This document shows, in pieces, positions 44,182 through 52,529 of a stretch of 64,000 bases of DNA (position 1 is the stretch's first letter; each line of letters begins with the position of its first letter). Under the pieces are notes generated by a model. That model did not search any database and was not told where the DNA came from. It saw nothing but the letters and a program-made list of their open reading frames with translations. Source of the DNA: Akkermansiaceae bacterium (GTDB lineage Bacteria > Verrucomicrobiota > Verrucomicrobiia > Verrucomicrobiales > Akkermansiaceae); NCBI GenBank assembly GCA_024233115.1, contig JACKQB010000001.1, forward strand, positions 372,001-436,000, given 5' to 3'. Position numbers and translations under genes: made by a program.

Positions 44182-44231
44182 GACCCCGATGTGTCGGGGC
44201 TCGCGCAGATGAGTTGGAACCCTCCCCCCTT
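44182..44231 (+). repeat. 50-bp direct repeat, right copy
   Basis: It is the second copy of the repeat at 43317, with one A-to-G difference (GATGAATTGG against GATGAGTTGG). The two copies bracket an 815-bp segment containing the toxin-antitoxin pair. The bases immediately after it, TTTCGCGTCATTTCGCGTAT, repeat the word TTTCGCG. Confidence 0.9.
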
Positions 44232-44272
44232 TCGCGTCATTTCGCGTATTTCGCGGTCAGAAAATCTTCAGA

Positions 44273-44944
44273 TCAAACCATGGTTGGATCCACCTCCCTG
44301 CCGCGGAGCCAGCCGGTGAGGGAGAGCCTTGGCACGTGGGCGGGGAGGACCTCGTGCCAGAAGTCGGCGCTGCGGAAGGCGATGATGGTGCCGGCGGTGG
44401 GTGCGAAGTCGAGGTATGGGCCGTGGATGCCCTCGGTGGGCGAGGTGTAGAGGCGCAGCTCGCCGCCGTCGCCGGGTTGCCAGCGGGTGTTGAGGTAGGC
44501 GATGATGGTGATTTGGCGGGTGGGCGACGCGTGGTGCTGGTCGAGGTGGGGTTTGTAGAATCCGCCGACCGGGTAGCGCGCGAGGTGGCCCTCGTAGGAC
44601 TCCAGCGGCAGGAAGAGGGAGCGGCGCAGGTGCTCGCGGATCTGGCGCATGGCGGAGAGCCAGTGGATGACGGCGGGGGAGGCATCGACGTCGTCGAGCC
44701 AGAAGATGGAGTCCGAGCGGATCTCCGGTTTGCGGTCGAGCGCCGCGCCCTTGCCGACACCGGCGAGGCGGAGGTCGTCGGCTGCCTCCTTTTCCTCGAT
44801 GATGCCGATGAGCTCGGCGACGGCGGAGGCGGGCATGATCTCAGGAAAGTGGGCGTATCCCGGCGCGGCCAGAAGATCGGCCAGGGTGTCCAGGGGGAAT
44901 GGTGGTGCGCTGAGTTCGACGAGGGGGTTGAAGAGGTTGATCAT
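44273..44944 (-). CDS. 2OG-Fe(II) dioxygenase, prolyl hydroxylase-like
   Basis: This is a 223-aa Fe(II)/2-oxoglutarate oxygenase resembling the prolyl-4-hydroxylase/EGLN group. The iron ligands are His133 and Asp135 in KPHLDQHH and His197 in FWHEVLP. Arg206 in RLSLTGWLR is the likely 2-oxoglutarate ligand. Also typical are RYPVGGFYKPH, RQITIIAYLNTRWQPGDGG and APTAGTIIAF. The substrate is unknown. The gene is more GC-rich than the island next to it and marks the return to core-like composition. Confidence 0.88.
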   Translation of the reverse strand: MINLFNPLVELSAPPFPLDTLADLLAAPGYAHFPEIMPASAVAELIGIIEEKEAADDLRLAGVGKGAALDRKPEIRSDSIFWLDDVDASPAVIHWLSAMRQIREHLRRSLFLPLESYEGHLARYPVGGFYKPHLDQHHASPTRQITIIAYLNTRWQPGDGGELRLYTSPTEGIHGPYLDFAPTAGTIIAFRSADFWHEVLPAHVPRLSLTGWLRGREVDPTMV

Positions 44945-45000
44945 GTGCGGATGGCGATGGGCGCATATGGATCGTTTTTGCCGCCGGGGTCAATGTAATT

Positions 45001-45036
45001 TCAGTTTTCAGTTTTCAGAAATCAGAAATCAGAAAT
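45001..45036. repeat. Short TTCAG/AATCAG tandem repeat
   Basis: TTTTCAG is repeated and followed by AGAAATC repeats in a roughly 36-bp stretch between the oxygenase and dxs. A similar CAGTTTTCAGTTGG and TTCAGTTGG sequence lies at 26761-26790 between the ROK kinase and the YcxB-like gene. These appear to be a recurring intergenic low-complexity repeat. Confidence 0.6.
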
Positions 45037-45137
45037 ACCCAATGGGTGAGTGGAAACATGAGCCTTTCCCCTCTTGAATTCCTTATGGAATGAGGGTTTT
45101 TCACTTAGCAGGTGAAATGCAACTGCGGATTCCAGGA

Positions 45138-47027
45138 TCAGGCGAGGTAAGGGCTGAGCCGTTCGACGGCATGGCTGGAGGTCAGGCCGTGTTGTTTGCG
45201 GAGTTCGGTCACTTTGCCGTGTTCGATAAATGCATCCGGCCAGCCGATGCGCTCGACGGGTGTGGTGATCTTGGCATCACTCAGTAATTCGATGACACTG
45301 GCGCCGAAGCCGTTTTGAAGCACGTGGTCCTCCATGGTGAGGATGACCTTGCATTGTTCCGCGTAGCGGATGATCAGGTCGGCGTCGAGGGGTTTGATAA
45401 ACCGTGGGTTGATCAGAGCCACCGAGTGGCCGAGGGCTTCGAGTTTGTCCTTGGTCTTCAATGCCACTTCATACATGTGGCCGAGGCTGAAGATGGCCAC
45501 GTCGCTGCCGTCCTGGAGTACTTCCCCCTTGCCGATTTCCAGCAGGACAGGTTCGGGTTTGGGTTTGGCCCCAATACCGGCGCCGCGTGGATAACGGATA
45601 GCCGACGGACCGTCCTCGTAGTTGGCCATGGTCCAGAGCATATCGATGAATTCATCCTCATCCTTGGGCTGCATGTGGACCAGTCCGGGGACGGCACGGA
45701 GGTAGGCGATGTCAAACAGGCCGTGGTGGGTGGGACCATCGTCGCCCGAGAGGCCGCCGCGGTCCATGCAGAGCCTAACAGGAAGTTTTTGCAACGCCAT
45801 GTCGTGGATGATCATATCGATGGCGCGTTGCATAAAGGTCGAGTAGATCGCGAGGAAGGGCTTGAGCCCCTGGGTGGCATGGCCGCAGGCGAAAAGGGCG
45901 GCGTGTTCCTCGGCGATACCGACGTCGAAGTAGCGTTCGGGGATTTCCTTTTTAAAGATCTCGAGCTTGGTGCCACCGGGCATGGCGGCGGTGATCGCGG
46001 TGATGGATTTGTCTTTTTTGGCGAAGTCCGTCACGGCCCGGCCGAACAGTTCCGAGTAGGTGGGTTTGCCGACCGGGGTTGTCGAGCCGTCTTCCACTTT
46101 ATAGGTGCCAAGGCCGTGGAATTTCCCGGGGTTGGCAAGGGCGGGGTCGTAACCGCGCCCTTTTTCCGTGATGATGTGCAGGATGACGGGTTCGTCCTGC
46201 TTCTTGAGGTGTTCGAAGGTCCGGATCAGGAGCGGCAGATCGTGGCCATCGAGCGGGCCGTAGTAGCGCATACCGAATTTCTCAAACAGGACGTTGGGAA
46301 GGATCAGGTTTTTGGTGTTGCGCTCCACCTTGTGGGCAAACTTGCGCACGCTTTCACCACCAATCCGGCCTACAAACTCAGCGGCCTTGTGGCGGACGGA
46401 GGAAAACGTCGGGTGTGTTTGCAGGGCGTTAAAATACTTTGCCATGGCACCGACGTTGCGGTCGATCGACCACTCGTTGTCGTTGAGCACGACGATTAGC
46501 TTCTCGGTGGTTTCCTCGATATTATTCATCGCCTCGAGTGTCGGGCCACAGGTGAATGCGGCGTCACCGGCGACAGCGACAACGTGGTTTTTATCCCCTT
46601 TGAGATCACGCGCGGAAGCCATGCCGAGCGCTGCGGACAATGCCGTGCCGGCGTGGCCAGCGCCATAACAATCGTGTTCGGATTCCGTGCGCAGCAGGAA
46701 ACCATTGAGTCCGCCGGGTGTGCGGATCGTATTGATCTTGTCGGCCCGGCCGGTGAGCATCTTGTGAACGTATCCCTGGTGGGAGACATCGAAGAGGAAC
46801 TTGTCCTCGGGGCTGTCAAAGACCCGGTGCAGGGCCACGGTCAGTTCCACGACACCCAGGTTCGGCCCGAGGTGGCCACCAGTGCGGGCCAGGGAGTGGA
46901 TGAGCGTGTGCCGGATTTCCTCGCAAAGGTCCTCGAGCTTGCCATCAGGCAGAGCCTTGACATCCTCGGGGCTTTTTATTTGGGAGAGAAGCTCGGGAAG
47001 TTCAAAAGAGCCTGATTTCGTCGTCAT
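45138..47027 (-). CDS. dxs: 1-deoxy-D-xylulose-5-phosphate synthase
   Basis: Dxs is the first enzyme of the non-mevalonate isoprenoid pathway, joining pyruvate and glyceraldehyde 3-phosphate in a thiamine-diphosphate reaction. The 629-aa protein has the N-terminal TPP-binding part (TGGHLGPNLGVVELTVAL, FDVSHQGYVHKMLTG, GDAAFTCGPTLEAMNNI for the Mg site region), the central pyrimidine-binding part (YFDVGIAEEHAALFACG) and a C-terminal transketolase domain. Length is normal. It overlaps xseB by 26 bp, the same partnership as in many bacteria where xseB precedes isoprenoid genes. Products feed quinone side chains among others. Confidence 0.95.
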   Translation of the reverse strand: MTTKSGSFELPELLSQIKSPEDVKALPDGKLEDLCEEIRHTLIHSLARTGGHLGPNLGVVELTVALHRVFDSPEDKFLFDVSHQGYVHKMLTGRADKINTIRTPGGLNGFLLRTESEHDCYGAGHAGTALSAALGMASARDLKGDKNHVVAVAGDAAFTCGPTLEAMNNIEETTEKLIVVLNDNEWSIDRNVGAMAKYFNALQTHPTFSSVRHKAAEFVGRIGGESVRKFAHKVERNTKNLILPNVLFEKFGMRYYGPLDGHDLPLLIRTFEHLKKQDEPVILHIITEKGRGYDPALANPGKFHGLGTYKVEDGSTTPVGKPTYSELFGRAVTDFAKKDKSITAITAAMPGGTKLEIFKKEIPERYFDVGIAEEHAALFACGHATQGLKPFLAIYSTFMQRAIDMIIHDMALQKLPVRLCMDRGGLSGDDGPTHHGLFDIAYLRAVPGLVHMQPKDEDEFIDMLWTMANYEDGPSAIRYPRGAGIGAKPKPEPVLLEIGKGEVLQDGSDVAIFSLGHMYEVALKTKDKLEALGHSVALINPRFIKPLDADLIIRYAEQCKVILTMEDHVLQNGFGASVIELLSDAKITTPVERIGWPDAFIEHGKVTELRKQHGLTSSHAVERLSPYLA

Positions 47028-47340
47028 TATTATCGTTAGAGGCCGAGGTGCCCTCTTGAGCCTCCTCTTGGGTTGATTGGTTTAAACCGTCGTCAGCGGA
47101 GCCGCTTGATTCCTGGTTCGGTTTGAGAGTGATCAGTTCGAGCCTCTTGCGAGCGTCACCCAGGACGGACTCACAATGGCTGATAAGAGCGGCACCCCGC
47201 TCGTAGTTAGAAATGAGTTGTTCCAACGGCAGCTGGCCCGATTCCATGGTTTCGACCATGGCCTCAAGCTGCTCGAGTGCTTCTTCGAAGCTCAGGGGCT
47301 GCGCTTGCTTGGGGGGTTTTGCTTTTTTAGCGGACGGCAT
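47002..47340 (-). CDS. xseB: Exodeoxyribonuclease VII small subunit
   Basis: This is a 112-aa protein whose N-terminal part (LSFEEALEQLEAMVETMESG, then QLPLEQLISNYERGAALIS) is the XseB helix bundle. It is the small subunit that associates with XseA in single-strand DNA degradation. The C-terminal 40 residues (SSGSADDGLNQSTQEEAQEG) are a polar, probably disordered tail. xseA is not present in the window. The gene overlaps the start of dxs, so the two are co-translated. Confidence 0.88.
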   Translation of the reverse strand: MPSAKKAKPPKQAQPLSFEEALEQLEAMVETMESGQLPLEQLISNYERGAALISHCESVLGDARKRLELITLKPNQESSGSADDGLNQSTQEEAQEGTSASNDNNDDEIRLF

Positions 47341-47360
47341 TTGAAGTGAGCGGGTGCGAA

Positions 47361-49178
47361 TTATTCGGCGGACTCCACCACCGGACGGTTTGAATAGTAC
47401 ATGATGTAACCGTAGCTGAAAAGCGGCTGCTTGTGCTGGTAACGTTGGGAGAGTGGCTTGAATGACGGGTGGATGTCGATGAAGTTAGGTGCGTTGCCGA
47501 ATCGTGCCCAGGCACCGAAAACGAGCGGGTAAAGCTCGCCGTAGCTACCATTTTTGGGGTCGCCTACGCCCATGATGTTTTTATCGTTGAACGAGTAGGG
47601 CGAGATCAGGATGCCGCAGACCGGTGTTTGTTGATTGGTCGCAAGTGCTTCGACCTGCTCGATTTGCTCCAGGCTTTGAGGCAGCCACACCGCCATGCGG
47701 TCGGCATACCAGGCCACGGCCCAGGGGGTGTCACTGATGATCACATCCTTGCTGGTGGTGTTGTCAGCGAGGGTCCGGTTGTATGCCTTGGGGAAATAGG
47801 GTGGCCAGTGGGGGAAGCCGCCGTATCCTTCTGCCCGGAGTCCCATTTGCAGGCTCTGCGGGATGGAGAGAAGCATCGGGCCCGCACTGATCGCCACGAT
47901 GATGATCAGGTGGGCATAACGTAGCGCATGCATGGAATGCGGAATATTGAGCCGTCCCCAGAGGATCGAGACCATGGCCAGTCCGTAGGCTGCCATGATC
48001 GGGGCGAAGAGGATATGAATCTGGTTAGGGTCCATGGCGCCCGCCTTCAGGCCGTAGATCGACATGCCGATACCCGCGAACACCCACATCAGGAGAATCA
48101 GCCAACGGAAGGAGGCGAGGGATGCCCGTTTGAACGGATGCAGGAGAGCAAGGAAAAACAGTGGTGCCACGAGGATGCCGCCGAAGTTCCTGTGCAGGTC
48201 CGAGATCTGGCGCAGCGTGGTTGCCAGGATATTGAGCAGCAGGCCCTTGAGCCCAAGCTCCTCGTTGGCTGGGGAGAGCGAACGCATGATCGCGTCCTCG
48301 GAGGACCCCAGTCCATTGTGAATGGCGTAATAGGCGGTGCCGAACGGGCTGCCGGTCGGACTGACATAGAGGAAGTAAACCACGGGCAGGACAAACAGTG
48401 CCAGCATGCCCATGAGGACGGCGGCAATGACTCCTCGGGGTTTGAAATAGATGGCGGCAAAAATCACAAAGCCGATATACATCCACAGCGTCAGCCAGTG
48501 GGCCAGCACCAGCAGGCACATAAACACCCCGGAGACCAGCACCGGACCGAGCGCTGATTTGTTTTCCTCGGAATTCTCCACCCCGCGCCAGAGGAAGAAC
48601 ATGGCGCAGGAGAAAAGCATCAGCATCAGCATCTGGGGCATGCCCGACTGGGAAAGGTTCCACATCAACTCGCAGAACAGCATCAGGATCGCGGTTACTG
48701 AAGCGATGGTGGTATCAAAAATCCTCGACACAAGCAGGTAGTTCACACCGATCGAGATGAGGAAAAAGATGACGCAGGTTGCGGCGATGACGCGGTCGAG
48801 CTGATAGATGTTGGATTTCTGGGGCATTCTCCAACGTGTGTTGTCACCGGCGTCGGTCGCCTTGAGCACCGCTGCATAAACACAGGGGTTCAGGGGCGCA
48901 TGGTAGGTGTCGGGTAGGTTTTCCAGACTGGGTTTTTCGTGGTTGGCCTCCTCCATTTGCCACAGGGCAACCGGTCGGATCACCTTGGTGGAGTAGCCGT
49001 TGCCGCGGGCAATCTCACGTCCGATCTGGGCCTGTTCCATTCCCCGGGGTGAGGAGAGCCCCTGAAAGGTGAAAAAGATACTGACAACGGCCAGGCCGAT
49101 GAGAATGACAAAGAAGGTTGCACGGCGAATGATCTTAGCGGGATCGTAGGCACCGCCTGAAGAATGGGAAATACTCAT
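47361..49178 (-). CDS. Multi-pass membrane protein, GT-C glycosyltransferase-like
   Basis: This is a 605-aa protein with about ten or more transmembrane helices. The first extracytoplasmic loop contains GREIARGNGYSTKVIRP, a motif-like acidic/basic stretch that resembles the active-site loop region of GT-C family transferases. The C-terminal 120 residues (TTSKDVIISDTPWAVAWYAD onward) form a soluble domain. Such proteins usually transfer sugars from lipid-linked donors, but the donor and acceptor are unknown and a non-enzymatic role cannot be excluded. The start at 49178 (MSISHSSGG) is chosen over a frame start at 49241. It is upstream of xseB-dxs on the same strand. Confidence 0.65.
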   Translation of the reverse strand: MSISHSSGGAYDPAKIIRRATFFVILIGLAVVSIFFTFQGLSSPRGMEQAQIGREIARGNGYSTKVIRPVALWQMEEANHEKPSLENLPDTYHAPLNPCVYAAVLKATDAGDNTRWRMPQKSNIYQLDRVIAATCVIFFLISIGVNYLLVSRIFDTTIASVTAILMLFCELMWNLSQSGMPQMLMLMLFSCAMFFLWRGVENSEENKSALGPVLVSGVFMCLLVLAHWLTLWMYIGFVIFAAIYFKPRGVIAAVLMGMLALFVLPVVYFLYVSPTGSPFGTAYYAIHNGLGSSEDAIMRSLSPANEELGLKGLLLNILATTLRQISDLHRNFGGILVAPLFFLALLHPFKRASLASFRWLILLMWVFAGIGMSIYGLKAGAMDPNQIHILFAPIMAAYGLAMVSILWGRLNIPHSMHALRYAHLIIIVAISAGPMLLSIPQSLQMGLRAEGYGGFPHWPPYFPKAYNRTLADNTTSKDVIISDTPWAVAWYADRMAVWLPQSLEQIEQVEALATNQQTPVCGILISPYSFNDKNIMGVGDPKNGSYGELYPLVFGAWARFGNAPNFIDIHPSFKPLSQRYQHKQPLFSYGYIMYYSNRPVVESAE

Positions 49179-49263
49179 AAATGATTGTGCTTGGGGAGAA
49201 GTGGGCTGGGTAGAAAATAAAGGAGTACGTGAGCAGGGCAAACACGGCTTGGTTTAATAGGCA

Positions 49264-50706
49264 TTAATGATGATCGTCGGGTTCCTTGAGTTTTCGTTGG
49301 AGGGTGCGGCGGCTGATACCAAGCAGGCGCGCAGCATCGGTGCGGTTGTTCCCTGTGTGTTGCAGCGCACGCCGTATGGCGTGCATTTCCAGCACATGCA
49401 AGTTGAATTCGCCCTCGGAGGCAAGCGAGATTTCGACCTTTTCATCCAATTGGCCGATTTCCCGGTGCGAATCGATCCGGTGCTGGCTCTCCGGCGCCGT
49501 TCCATGCTCGGAGGATCTGAGGAAGTAGGGGAGGTGACGACTGTGGATGACGGGGTCATTGCTCATGACCACACCATGTTCGATGGCCGTACGCAACTCA
49601 CGGACGTTGCCGGGCCATGCGTATCTCCGCAACAAGGTGAGCGCGTCGTCGCTGAGCGGTTTGAGCTCCTTGTTGTTTTCCGAGGAAAATTCGCGCAGGA
49701 ACGCCTGGGCCAGCAAGATGACGTCCTCGGCTCGGTCCCGGAGCGCCGGCATGAGAATACGGACGACGTTCAACCGGAAAAACAGATCCTCGCGGAACTC
49801 GCCCTGGCTGACCAGGGTGCGCAGGTTCTTGTTGGTCGCCGTGATGACCCGGACATCGACGCTGACCGGCTTGTTCGACCCCACACGCTCGATGGTCCGC
49901 TCACTCAGGACGCGCAGCAGCTTGACCTGGGTGGCCTGGTCGATTTCTCCGATTTCATCGAGGAAAATGGTGCCTCCGTTCGCCTGTTCGAACCGGCCGA
50001 TCCTTTTCTGGGTGGCTCCGGTGAAGGCTCCTTTTTCGTGGCCGAAGAGCTCGCTTTCCAGCAGTTGGGGGGAGAGGGCGGCGCAGTTGACCACTAACAG
50101 CTTTTCAGCCGGTCTACCGCTGAGCTGATGGATGGCATGGGCGACGAGTTCCTTACCCGTGCCGCTTTCCCCCTCGATCAACACCGTGGCGCGGGTGGGC
50201 GCCACCTGGGTGACGAGCTCCCCCACCTTTTGCATTGCGGGGGATTTGCCGATCAGGCTTTCCAGGCCATGTTTGCTGGAGCCGCTTTTTTCCCGCAGGC
50301 TCTGCACCTCGTGCTCCAGCCGGACATTGCTTTTTTCCAGCGACCGGCTCCTCAGTGCCCGCTTGAGCAGGAGTTCCACCCCATCGAGGTTGAGGGGTTT
50401 GGTCACAAAGTTCCACGCCCCGCGGCGCATCGCCTCCACGGCGGTATCGACCGATCCGTAGGCGGTCATCATGATCGAAACCGGTGGGCTGGGTAGCGCC
50501 AGTGTCTGGTCGAGCAGATCCATGCCGCTGTCGCCGGCAAGGCGGAGATCTGTCAGCATCAGGTCGATGGGCTCACTTTGGAGCAAGGTCATGGCTTCCT
50601 TGATGTCGGAGGCGACATAACAGTCAAATTCATCCTCGAGCGCCATGCGCAGGCCGTCGCGGGTGGATTTTTCATCGTCAACGATGAGCAGGGTGGCGGA
50701 GGTCAT
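49264..50706 (-). CDS. NtrC-family sigma-54-dependent response regulator
   Basis: This is a 480-aa regulator. The receiver domain has the phosphoacceptor Asp53 (LMLTDLRL) and the conserved Lys in FVTKPLN. The AAA+ domain has Walker A GESGTGKE, the sigma-54 contact loop GAFTGA, Walker B GGTIFLDEIGEID and the arginine region FREDLFFRLN. The C-terminal Fis-type HTH is ALQHTGNNRTDAARLLGISR. It therefore activates sigma-54 promoters when phosphorylated. The gene overlaps the histidine kinase gene upstream by 4 bp (ATGA), making a two-component pair. Target genes cannot be deduced; no clear GGCACG-N-TTGC promoter was found in the flanks. Confidence 0.95.
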   Translation of the reverse strand: MTSATLLIVDDEKSTRDGLRMALEDEFDCYVASDIKEAMTLLQSEPIDLMLTDLRLAGDSGMDLLDQTLALPSPPVSIMMTAYGSVDTAVEAMRRGAWNFVTKPLNLDGVELLLKRALRSRSLEKSNVRLEHEVQSLREKSGSSKHGLESLIGKSPAMQKVGELVTQVAPTRATVLIEGESGTGKELVAHAIHQLSGRPAEKLLVVNCAALSPQLLESELFGHEKGAFTGATQKRIGRFEQANGGTIFLDEIGEIDQATQVKLLRVLSERTIERVGSNKPVSVDVRVITATNKNLRTLVSQGEFREDLFFRLNVVRILMPALRDRAEDVILLAQAFLREFSSENNKELKPLSDDALTLLRRYAWPGNVRELRTAIEHGVVMSNDPVIHSRHLPYFLRSSEHGTAPESQHRIDSHREIGQLDEKVEISLASEGEFNLHVLEMHAIRRALQHTGNNRTDAARLLGISRRTLQRKLKEPDDHH

Positions 50707-51911
50707 GATGGTTCAGGTTTGGAGACGGGTTCGATTTCAATGACGGCGGTGTCATGATGGTCTTCAAGTAACCGGACGTTGCGGTTTTTGCGTGGCAGCG
50801 AGATGGTGACGGTTGTGCCTTCCCCGTCTTTGCTGTTGATTTCAATCTCGCCCCCATGCTCCCGGACGATCCGCCGGACGATCAGGAGACCGAGGCCGGT
50901 GCCGGATTTTTTGGTGCTGTGATAGGGTTCGAAAATGGAGCCCATCACCTCGGGGGGGATGCCCGAGCCATGGTCGCGGATGGTCAGTGTCACTTCGTAG
51001 TCGGTGACCCGGGACAGGATATCGATCTGTCCGCCACTCGCGGGCAGGGCCTGGAAGGCATTTTTCAGCAAATTGTAGAGCGCCTGTTTGATCTGGCTGC
51101 CATCAAGCTGGAGCAGGGGAGTGCTGTCGGCGAGGTCGAGGCTCACTTTGACGTTGCGCTCCTCGAGCTCGGGCGCAAGTAACCTGAGGGTGTCGCGCAG
51201 CAGGTCATGGAGTTGCAGCGTGTCGCGTTCCGGTTGGGTCGGGCGGATCGCCTGGAGGAACTGTTTCAGGATGGTATCGAGCCGCCTGATTTCGCCCTGG
51301 GCGGTTTCAAGGTGGTGCGACAGGCTTTGTTGGTCGTCCGCCGGGAGTTTGCGAAGTTTTCTACCCAGTAGCTGGAGGTGGATGTCGAGGGCGTTGAGCG
51401 GGTTTCCAATCTCATGCGCCACCCCGGCTGCGAGCAAGGTCAGGGCGTTGAGTTTTTCGCTTTCGACGTTCTCCTCCGCCTGTTTGCGTGAGTGGGTGAT
51501 ATCGCGGACCAGCAGGACGTAGCCGAGCAGGTGGTCGTCGCCCTCCACCTCACTGCGCATCGGGGAGAGGTAGAAGTTGAGATGGCGTTGCTCCGGGTAA
51601 AGGATCTCCATGTCCCGGCTGACGATGTGGTCGGGGTCGGCGAGCTTGTGCCAGTCGAACCCCCGGATGGTCATCGACAGGCTCTGGCCAATACTTCTCG
51701 AGGCATCAATGCCAAAGATCCGCGACGCAGCGTGGTTGACGAAGGTGATCTGGCCATCGGGGTCGAGGATCATCACGCCCTCCTGAAGCGATTCAAAAAC
51801 ACTCTCGAGAAAGCCCTTCTCGCGCACCAGCCGCATGACCAGCCGCTGCACCTCCTCCGGCTCAACCTGGTCGAGGCGGGCAATGAGTTTATCGAGGAAT
51901 CCGGATTTCAT
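50703..51911 (-). CDS. PAS-domain sensor histidine kinase
   Basis: This is a 402-aa soluble histidine kinase. It has a PAS domain (about residues 35-140, with MILDPDGQITFVNHAASRIF), a DHp domain with the phosphoacceptor His166 in AAGVAHEIGNPLNAL, and an HATPase domain with N-box KQALYNLLKNAF, DHGSGIPPE and GTGLGLLIVRR. It has no transmembrane helix, so it senses a cytoplasmic signal. The start at 51911 (MKSGFLDKLI) is preferred because the longer frame to 52064 runs into the cutA promoter. Its partner regulator follows with an ATGA overlap. It is divergent from cutA with 52 bp between. Confidence 0.92.
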   Translation of the reverse strand: MKSGFLDKLIARLDQVEPEEVQRLVMRLVREKGFLESVFESLQEGVMILDPDGQITFVNHAASRIFGIDASRSIGQSLSMTIRGFDWHKLADPDHIVSRDMEILYPEQRHLNFYLSPMRSEVEGDDHLLGYVLLVRDITHSRKQAEENVESEKLNALTLLAAGVAHEIGNPLNALDIHLQLLGRKLRKLPADDQQSLSHHLETAQGEIRRLDTILKQFLQAIRPTQPERDTLQLHDLLRDTLRLLAPELEERNVKVSLDLADSTPLLQLDGSQIKQALYNLLKNAFQALPASGGQIDILSRVTDYEVTLTIRDHGSGIPPEVMGSIFEPYHSTKKSGTGLGLLIVRRIVREHGGEIEINSKDGEGTTVTISLPRKNRNVRLLEDHHDTAVIEIEPVSKPEPS

Positions 51912-51963
51912 GGTCGGTGGGATTTCGTTGCAGAGGGGCGGTTTTTTTCCTAGGGTGACAACT

Positions 51964-52284
51964 ATGACTGAGGCACTGGTGGTATTATGCACCTTTCCGA
52001 GTGAGGAGAAGGCGCGACAGATTGGCACACATCTGGTGGAAAGGCAATACGCGGCCTGCATCAATATTTTGCCTGTCGTGGAGTCGATCTACCAGTGGCA
52101 GGGGAAGTTGTGCCGGGAGGGTGAAACGCTCGCGGTGATCAAGACAACGCGGCAGGCGTTCCCCGTGATGAGCCGTGAACTGGCCGCATTGCACCCCTAT
52201 GATGAGCCGGAAATCATCGCTTTGCCGGTCGTTGACGGCTCGGCTGGATACCTCTCGTGGCTGGTCGACCAGACCCGGGGATGA
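51964..52284 (+). CDS. cutA: Divalent-cation tolerance protein CutA
   Basis: This is a 106-aa CutA1-family trimeric protein. Typical phrases are LVVLCTFPSEEKARQIGTHL, RQYAACINILPVVESIYQW and LHPYDEPEIIALPV. CutA was linked to copper tolerance in E. coli, but its biochemical role remains unclear. The start at 51964 (MTEALVVL) matches the family. It is expressed divergently from the two-component genes. The 245 bp after it (52285-52529) hold no gene that I can support. Confidence 0.92.
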   Translation: MTEALVVLCTFPSEEKARQIGTHLVERQYAACINILPVVESIYQWQGKLCREGETLAVIKTTRQAFPVMSRELAALHPYDEPEIIALPVVDGSAGYLSWLVDQTRG

Positions 52285-52529
52285 AACGGGTGTATGACCT
52301 CTGGGGCAAAAAAGTGCTGATAATACGGTGCTTTTTATTGCATGAAACGGAAAACCAGCTATAGAATACTGCCCCCAAGTTCCGGGTCGCCTGTCTCCGA
52401 TAGTATTTCGGGGCTAATGGCGTGCCCGGTTTTTACGCATTGAGACTCGGCGATGACGATCGGTCATAATGCATGGTCGGACAAGCAGTATTTCAGCACA
52501 GCATTTCAGCATAGTAACCTTAGCATAGG

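Noticed and set aside
45315..46499. 394-codon open frame on the plus strand opposite dxs
   Set aside because: It lies wholly inside the antisense of a highly conserved enzyme and looks like a composition-driven shadow.
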